NCBI GenBank assembly: GCA_964019135.1
Contig: OZ025249.1
Coordinates: 35,353,759-35,417,758, forward strand
Source: Arenicola marina
Lineage: Eukaryota > Annelida > Polychaeta > Arenicolidae
Direction of reading: 5' to 3'
DNA: 64,000 nucleotides
Every line of letters starts with the position of its first letter. Position 1 is the first letter of the stretch. Made by a program: the position numbers and the translations under genes. Shown piece after piece: positions 54,301 through 63,300 of the stretch. The notes beneath the pieces were generated by a model. That model was not told the DNA's origin. It saw only the letters and a list, made by a program, of their open reading frames with translations, and made no database searches.

Positions 54301-57300
54301 GTTGATACATCTGAAGCTATTGAGAAACCGACGGTTCCGGCAACAGAAGAAATTTCACTCGAAGGGATTGCTCCTGAAGAAATCGAAGAGGGCGTCGGAA
54401 AACCAATTGAGATCTGTGTGGAGACGACAACTGTCCTGAAATCCGCAGTTGATACATCTGAAGCTGTTCAGAAACAGACGGTTCTAACGACAGATGAGAT
54501 TTCACTCGAAGGCGTGGTCCCTGAAGAAGTAGACGAAGGCGTCGGAAAACCAATTGAGATCTGTTTGGAGACGACATCTGTCCTTGAATCTGCAGTTGAT
54601 ACATCTGAATCTGTTGAGAAGCAGACGGTTCTGGCGACAGAAGAGATTTCACTCGAAGGCGTGGTTCCTGAAGAAGTAGAAGAAGGCGTCGGAAAGCCAA
54701 TTGAGATCTGTGTGGAGACGACATCTGTCCTTGAATCTGCAGTTGATACATCTGAATCTGTTGAGAAGCAGACGGTTCTGGCGACAGAAGAGATCTCACG
54801 CGAAGGCGTGGTTCCTGAAGAAGTAGAAGAAGGCGTCGGAAAGCCAATTGAGATCTGTGTGGAGACGACAACTCTCGTTGAATCAGCAGTTGATACATCT
54901 GAAGCTGTGGCGAAACAGACGGTTCTGGCGACAGAAGAGATATCTGTCCAGGGGATGGCTCCTGATGAACTCGAAGAGGGCGTCAGAAAACCAGTTGAAA
55001 CATGTGTTGATACGACAACTGTCCTTGAATTTGCAGTTGATACATCTGAAGCTGTTGAGCAAGAAACGGTTCTGGCGACAGAAGAAATATCAACGGAAGC
55101 CATAACTGCTGAGACAGCTGACGAAAGGTTGGCAGTTGGAGTTGAGGCCAACTTGGATTCCACATTGGAAGATAATATTGACTGGGCTGAATATGACATC
55201 ATACACTTACCCACAATTGAGCACGCACACGCTGGTGGCGCTGATGACTCGTCCTCTGCTATCACCGCCTGCGATAAGAAGTCAATAGAGGTATCATTAG
55301 AAGAGCGTAATCCCTCTGAAGTTGCAGTTGTAACGCTGATTAATGACCCATTGATGGAGACAACTCGGCGTGAAGAGGCTCCGATTGTGCCGTTCACGAT
55401 TGTCTGTGAGGGTGAGACGTTGAAACTTAAGGAAGGACATGTGCCTTTGGCGCAAGTCGCCGATCATCATGCTCTCAAGATGGAGACTGGCGTAGAAATA
55501 ACCCATATGACACATGTCGCGAGTGACAAGCTCGAAATGGGTAAGGTGTCGCAAACCGAGGATTTGAAAATACTGGTGGCGGAAAGAGAACCGAAATCTG
55601 CGGAGGAAGCGGCAAGGACTATATCACATGAGACCTGTGATGTTGAGATTAAAATCCAGGAAACAAGACTGGAACTCCCGGGCATCTCGAACCAACCAGA
55701 AGAACAGACTACAGATGTGCAGCAACAGCATATTATTGAGCGAAATGAAGACAACCATGGTGCCTCAGCACACATAGATTGGGCTGAGTACGACATCATT
55801 GATATTCCGGGTGCCGAAGAAGGCGCTGCCGTTAGTTCAGATGACAAATCGATCAACGAGCAGCACTTGGATGCAGAAGCGAGATCTTCACATGTTACAT
55901 CTGAGAAGCACATCAAGCTGAAGACGCAAGACAAGGTCGATGAAACACAAAGTCGCTGGAAGTACGACATGACTGATTCCATATATAAGGATCAACTAGA
56001 ATGCAGTTTGGAATCAGCGACATCAGAGGGTGTTGATAGCACGACATGGAGTACCATTGGGGGACTTTTTACTTCGAGATACTCGAGTGATCGCACGGAG
56101 GCTAAGCCAGTGATCATGTACCCTAAGGATGAGGAAAAAGAACCGAAAGCACTGGCGGAACCTAAATTGGAAGTCAAAGATACCATAGATGTCTTGTTGC
56201 CAGAAACAAATGACCAATGTGAGACGGAAGATGTCAGGCCAAACGAAGCCACAAACGCAACGTCGGAAAAGAGTGTGAATATTGCAGAAAAAGAGACTCT
56301 GAGTGAAATTCAGGAAACGAGCATCGTGGTATCAGAAGGAGATATCTGTCCCGAAACCTCCGTTATCGACTTTACATCGACTAAGACACATTCAGTGGCC
56401 CCGGAGTACCATTCAACTGATTCGGACGCTGGGTCAGATTCAGATAGTTGCTTCTCTGGCTATGCACCCTTTTCGCGAGAACATTCCGTATCGCAAGATG
56501 GAGACGACAAGCAGAAGAAAAAGTACTTGTCGAATCAGGCGTTAGAGAGCCGACTGGAGAGGCGCCGTCGACGGCGGGTCAAGAAGCGTAAGGAACGCGG
56601 CGGAAAGAGCGGTTCTCGCCACCGCGGGAAGGAGAAGACGCCAGACGATGCTCGAGTAGCGACAGGAGACATCCCAACAGCAACGGCCCATAGGCAAGAG
56701 CCAACGGTAGAACGAGTGACATATGCAGATTCATCGGAAATGGTCCAGGATGACATGCCAACAACCAGTGGCCCAGGTGTGATTCCGGATATAGAAATTA
56801 CGGAAGTGGTTGAAAGCGACGACGCTCACAATGGGACGCCGACTGTCGTACCAGAACCACCTACCGACGTATCGACGGAGAAGAGCCTAGAAGGCGGGGA
56901 TGCACCGCAAGATAACGACAATCAAATTCTGGACAAAACTGCACTGGAAAACCTTGGGTCATCTGCAGAAGTACCAAGTGAGTCTGATGATTACAAAGAC
57001 GTCACCCATGACACTCCTGAAAAGTCCGATACCATGCCTGAAGACGTGGCTAATGAAGAACCATGCAAAGATGAGAATGATGTTCTGGTTCAGGAACCAG
57101 AAGAGGGTGAAGATAGAAGACCCGGTTCCAAGAAAAGGGCCCCGGATGGCAGAGACACACAATCGGAGAGATCAGATCAAGATGGTGATCAGGCCGGTGA
57201 GAGAAGTGGTGATGCCCCAAGCGGTGGCGGAGCGTCCGGCGGATCAGGTGGCGAACGGCCGCCAGATCGGGAGGATTTACCGGAAAGCGCTTCCTCTGAC

Positions 57301-60300
57301 GATGACGAGGACAAGGAAGACGAGGAAGAATTAGCAAGAGGAAATAAAAAGCATCTGACGGATAAGGGCTTAGAGGGTATCAAGAGGAGAAGACGGCGTA
57401 AGAGATTGCGCAAGCGCGGTAAGGTCGTTGAGGATGTTCTGCCGTTGCAAGAGCTTCCCATAGAAAGAGAAGAAAAGATTGCCGAATTTGCTCCCCTGAT
57501 CATTGAAAGGGCTGAGTGTACCGTGCCTGAAAAGGCGGCGTTAGATACTCTAGAAAGGGAGCTCAAGACTCCAGAGAAACTGAAGAGGGATATTGACCTT
57601 GACCTCAATAGAACAATGGAACAGCGAGGAGAGGACTACGATTACGAAATTCATTCACATGCAAACATAGAAAGACAAACTGTGCAAATTCAGGAAGTGA
57701 ACGAAGCCGTACATCTCGCAGACGTGTGTGTGCACAATGTGAATGTACTTGAAGCCCCTAGAGATGAAACTGGGACCGGCGTCATTGTCCAAGAGACAGT
57801 GTACGACGACGTTTCCAAGGTTGAAGACGAGGGAGAAGAAGTTGACCGCACGCCTTCAGAAGAATGTGTTACCCATCTGGCAGTGTCTACCCTACCAACC
57901 CACGTCGAGGAAAGTTGCCCGCCGTGTGAAGAAGATGGCGACACTGAGGTGGAGTCGCCCTTGACGTATGAAACGAAAGCCGTCCTAGAACCCAGTCTGT
58001 ACGACAAAGCAACAGATGTACAAACGTATAGTTACGGGGCCCTGCGAGTCTTACGTGACGTCGAAATGGGTGATATCCAGGATCCCGATATGACAGCGTC
58101 GTCACGGCAGGTCACCTCTGTGTCAGAAGCTTCCTTGGAGTTCGTGACGACCGCCGACACGACCACTTCTGTTGCGGTTCACCAAACTCAGAGTACTCAA
58201 CAAGAAAGGTCTGATGAAAGTGTTCTCATGCGTGAAAACGCAATGGATCTTGTACTTAGCAGCGAAGATGTCCATACTGCTGACAGCGCCACGGTCACAA
58301 TAACACCTGTCGTACCCGAGGGTGTCGACGACGCGGAGAGAGAAGTGCCGCCCAGCACAATCGCGGAGTCAGTAGTGCGGAGTCTGCAACCGATTGAGGA
58401 TTTGCCCCCGACATACTCTTGGTACAGTATGAATATCCTTAAGGCTATAGATGCAGGCGACGTAATCCTTATTCCACAGGACGAGTCAAGCCACGAGGAT
58501 GAAGAACAGCTCAGCACAACAGTGACAGAAGCGGCGATGGTGGAAAGAATCTCAAGATGTGACGATGAAGACCAATTACAAACACCAGAAACAGAAGAAG
58601 TGACTCCTGATAAGGTGCAAGATGAAAAACATGTTCCCGCAGAACGAGAAGATAGCGAACCAATCATGCCAGGAACGGGAGAGACCACTCCTCAGAGGGT
58701 GTGCGATGTCGCAGCACGAGTTCCATTGGAAAGAGAATATACCGAAGAAGCAGTCGTTCCACTGACAAAGGACATATGCGATGAGGGCAAACTTGTAGAA
58801 GAACAAAGTCCATCGGAACGGGAGATCAAAGAAGATGTAATTGTAATAGCGATGGAACAATTTACACCGGATGAGGGTCAACTTGTCGGAAAGAAGAATG
58901 GACAATTAATCGCACCAGTGACAGAAGACGAGACGTCAGCTGAGGTGGATGTCGAAGAACAACCTTACGCACTAATGACCTCCGCGAAAGAAGGGGTGGT
59001 ACCTTGCGAGGTGCAAGAACGCGAAGAACAAGTTCCCTTAGAACGAGAAGATGAAGACGACCTAAAGCTCCCAGTGACAGAAGAGGTGACACCAGCTGAA
59101 GTACAAGAAGTCGAAGAACAACGTCTCTTGGAACGAGAAAGTGGCGAACTAGTCACCCCAGCGAAAGAAGAGGTGATACCTTGCGAGGTGCAAAAACCCG
59201 AAGAACAAGTTCCCTTAGAACGAGAAGATGAAGACGACCTGATGCTCCCAGTGACAGAAGAAGTGACACCAGCTGAAGTACAAGAAGTCGAAGAACAACC
59301 TCTCTTGGAACGCGAAAGTGACGAACTGATCACCCCAGCGAAGGAAGAGGTGATACCTTGCGAAATGCAAGAACGCGAAGAACAAGTTCCCTTAGAACGA
59401 GAAGATGAAGACGACCTAAAGCTCCCAGTGACAGACGAGGTGACACCAGCTGAAGTACAAGAAGTCGAAGAAAAACTTCTCGTGGAACGAGAGAGTGACG
59501 GACTAGTCACCCCAGCGAAGGAAGAGGTGATACCTTGCGAGGTGCAAGAACCCAAAGAACAAGTTCCCTTAGAACGAGAAGATGAAGACGACCTAATGTC
59601 CCCAGTGAAAGAAGAGGTGACACAAGCTGAAGTACAAGAAGTCGAAGAACAACTTGTCTTGGAACGGGAGAGTGACGAACTAGTCACTCCAGCGAAAGAA
59701 GATGTGATACCTTGCGAGGTGCAAAAACCCGAAGAACAAGTTTCCTTAGACCGAGAAGATGAAGACGACCTAATGCTCCCAGTGACAGAAGAGGTGACAC
59801 CAGCTGAAGTACAAGAAGTCGAAGAACAGCTTCTCGTGGAACGAGAGAGTGACGAACCAGTCACCCCAGGTAAGGAAGAGGTGATGGTTGGCGAGGTGCA
59901 AGAACGCGAAGAACAAGTTCCCTTAGAACGAGAAGATGAAGACGACCTATTTATCCCAGTAACAGAAGAGGTGACACCAGCTGAAGTACAAGAAGAAGTG
60001 GCAAATGAGTTGCAAGATGTCGCAGAAATGTCATCCGAACGAGATGATGAAGAACAACTGATCACTCCCGGCATGGCACAAGTTGTCAAGGAAAAAATGC
60101 CCATGGAACCTGAAATTGAAGAACAACTTATCACATCAGTCACAGAAGAAGATAGCCGTGATGAGCTGATCCCGGCAGAAAAGGTGACTAGTAAAGATGT
60201 GCATGTTTCGGAAGAACACGCAGAAGCTTCGGTCACAGGACAGGAAACCACCTCCACGAACAATGATACTGCTAGCGTACCTATGCAGGAAAGCGCAAGT

Positions 60301-63300
60301 GATTTGTACCATTACCGTTTAGGAATGCGAACCCTGCATGAACTTGAGTTAGGCCAGATTCTACACTCACGAAGATATGAAGCTATAAGCTCAAATGACG
60401 AGAAATGGGAGGCAGAAGACACGGAGAAAACCACTATTCGCGATACAAGTATGACCGTCAGTTCTACCACTGCTACCACGGTAAGAACAACAACCGAAAC
60501 AGTTTCACAGGAATACGAGACTAGACCAAGTGTGGTTATCGATAAGCGGGACGTATGGAACGCTTCGATGACCAGGGCTGGAACAAGGACAGTGGTGGAG
60601 CCATCGACCGATAGAAGTGAAGAAATGCTTGACGCAAGTCAGCATACCATGTCGACGCAAATACACCCACATGTAATGGATAACTCAATCACCGATAGCG
60701 ACTCACAGACCGGAGCAGAACTAGACTTGTGTACGGGACCGTTTGTCGAGAGATGTGAAGAAACAATGGTTAACCCAACCTCTCCAACGGTGGAAGTATC
60801 GCGGGAGACGTTGATGACGCTTATGTCCTCGAGCATCGTTACAACGCACACTCAGAGCCAAACGAGCATCCACGTTACGGGCGTTGAGCGCCGGGAAGAG
60901 GCCATAGCAGATACCGATACAGACAGGCGATCTATCAGCATTGACAGAATCGAAGAATTTGTTAACATCGAGTCCAGACGATCTACCAGCGTTGATCGAA
61001 GCGAAGAGTTCATGGTTGTTGACGAGAGTAATGCTCTTATCAGGCGGGTCAGTGACATCACACCTGCGACAAGCGCCTTATCTGAAGTTGGCGAACTTTT
61101 CGCCGCGGTAGAAGGCAGCGACGCATCGACTAGCAGACCACAATCGGTCGAGTCCGTGGCGTCGGCGGCGGCTGCAGATCTCCCAAGCACGGAGAGAGTA
61201 GAGAAGTTCATCAGGTTGAAGCGGAGATTCACGGTGGTGCTGACAGTCTGGAGTGAAATGGATGATGACGACAGTCTTCACTGGAGTCGGGATTATTTGG
61301 ATCGACACGATCGCAGTGATGGCGACAGACCGAGCGGACGCCCTGGACCCCCACGCGACGATGGCTTCGGCCGCAGAAGTGGTGGCCCATCCGATAGTGC
61401 GCAAGACGAAGGTGGTCCGTCGGATAGTACGCAAGAGAAAGGTGGTCCATCGGACAGTACGCAAGAGGAAGGTGGTCCATCGGATAGTACGCAAGACGAA
61501 AGCGCTGCAGATGGTTTTGAACAACCTTTAGATGTATTGGCACTGCTCGAGAAGGCCATGCATACAACCTCCTGCGAACTCAAACAGGAAGCTGGTATAC
61601 AACAATGTCAACCTCCGGATGTCCATCCCACGGGTGACAGCGGGTATGTTGAATCGGAGCGTACGGAACAATATCTTGACATTGGCCAGAAAATGACGGA
61701 AACGGAGCATGTGGAGTCTTACATAGTGGGCCCATCGGTTAGCGAGGCACCTCCTGGTGTTGTTCGTGAGACGGACTCACCCCACGCAGAGATTAAGGAA
61801 GTTAGAAGTGCTGAGGATGCACTGCTGACCGATGATATGGCCAGCATGCTCGACAGTGCAATGACACAGGTGCGTGATGAAATGGTGAGGCAACATGGCA
61901 CTTTAGCTGACCAAAGCCCGGCTGTGCTTGTCAATGCCCCGTCTCAGCTGCAAGATACCACGATTGCGGATCCTCAAGAGAGATTACAGTGTCATTCTAG
62001 CATACATTTTGACCTGGATCCTGTCGTACAGGGGCATTACGCGACTCAAACACAAGTTGTCGACCAACCCGTGAACGCTGCTGATACGGCCCAAGGGGAC
62101 CAACATGAACCATCTGATGAGCAGTTCAAGAAACGTGACCGACCCACACTTCGACCATCTGACCTACCATTAAAACCAGGGATTCCGCAACACAGAGAAG
62201 TTACAGATGTGATATCCCCGCCTGAAAATCATAGTACAGCAAAGAGCACACCATCACATGAGGCGTTGACCGCTGAGGACCTCTCCCATGCTATGGCGGA
62301 GATAGAGAATCGGGTGTCGGCCTTGGAAGTAGAAGCTGCTAACATCGTCCCCCCGTTAGCCGCTACCCAATTTTCATCTGACTTCGAAATTCGCTCTCCA
62401 TCGTTTTATTCAGACAGCACCAGAGGCTTCAGTAGCAGCCCTGAGTTTGAACACTTTCGGTTGAGTCAGTTGTCGAATGAGTCACTTGAAATGAAAGAAG
62501 ACATACACATCCTGGTGAACGGAATAGTGGAAAAGGCAATGGAAGAGGCTGTGTGCCAGCTCGACAGGGAACAGCAACACGCACCTGCACAAGAACAAGG
62601 CGGGCTATTGGAGCAGACGCCCAAACCAGATTTACGTGATTCATCTGACCAGGCAGCTTCAGAAAATGCCTCATGCGCTGAAGAATGTTATGAGCCATCA
62701 CCTGTAGTCCTGGAGGAAAAGGCTGATAGGGAATCTGCCGTGGCCAACGTTGACGAAGTTACCTCTGATGCAGATATGGTACAACCAAAGCACGAGGACA
62801 CTACCATGAAGCCGACTTTGGGAGAAGTTTGTCTGAATGTCGATGGGATTACCGCGATAGTTGATGACATGGTGAACAGTGCTTATGTGGATGCTACGGA
62901 GGGGCTGGCAAATCTGGACAATGCAATGATTGCCCCGCCGTCACATGATGAACCTGAAAGACATTCAGATGAAGACCTTCCATTGGAAATGGAGATACAC
63001 GACAAACATGAAAGACCAAAACATTCAGATGAAGACCTTCCAGATGAAGACCTGGAAATGCACCACGAGAAGCAGACACCAGACACGATGGCATTTAGTT
63101 ATGAAGACCACGAGGAAAAGCTAGAAGTCGCATCTCCGAGGCAAGAGGAAGCGCCATCTGTAGTGGCCGTTACTGATTCAGAAGTGGTTGCAGATCAACA
63201 ACAGGAGGACACGACTCCGTATTCATGCCAAATGCTGGATCACCATGATATGGTAATATCATATCATTACAAGGCAGTTTACGTACTCGACTTGATTGAA

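Noticed and set aside
9158..55105. Many + strand ORFs of 60-280 codons with LRSVWRRHLSLN-type repeats
   Set aside because: They are the second-frame reading of the same repeat units, broken by stops at unit variants. They are shadows of the giant exon.
8854..55131. CRISPR array or satellite DNA
   Set aside because: There are no unique spacers between short repeats. The 147 bp units are contiguous, in frame and coding, and the context is an intron-containing animal gene.
8854..55131. Nucleosome-sized (147 bp) unit as a chromatin feature
   Set aside because: The match to nucleosome length is striking, but 147 is simply 49 codons. The 177 bp second family and the frame conservation point to protein-level repeats.
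58965..60263. - strand Ser/Cys-rich ORF of about 432 codons
   Set aside because: Antisense shadow of the 59-residue repeat family. Its repeats follow the same 177 bp period.
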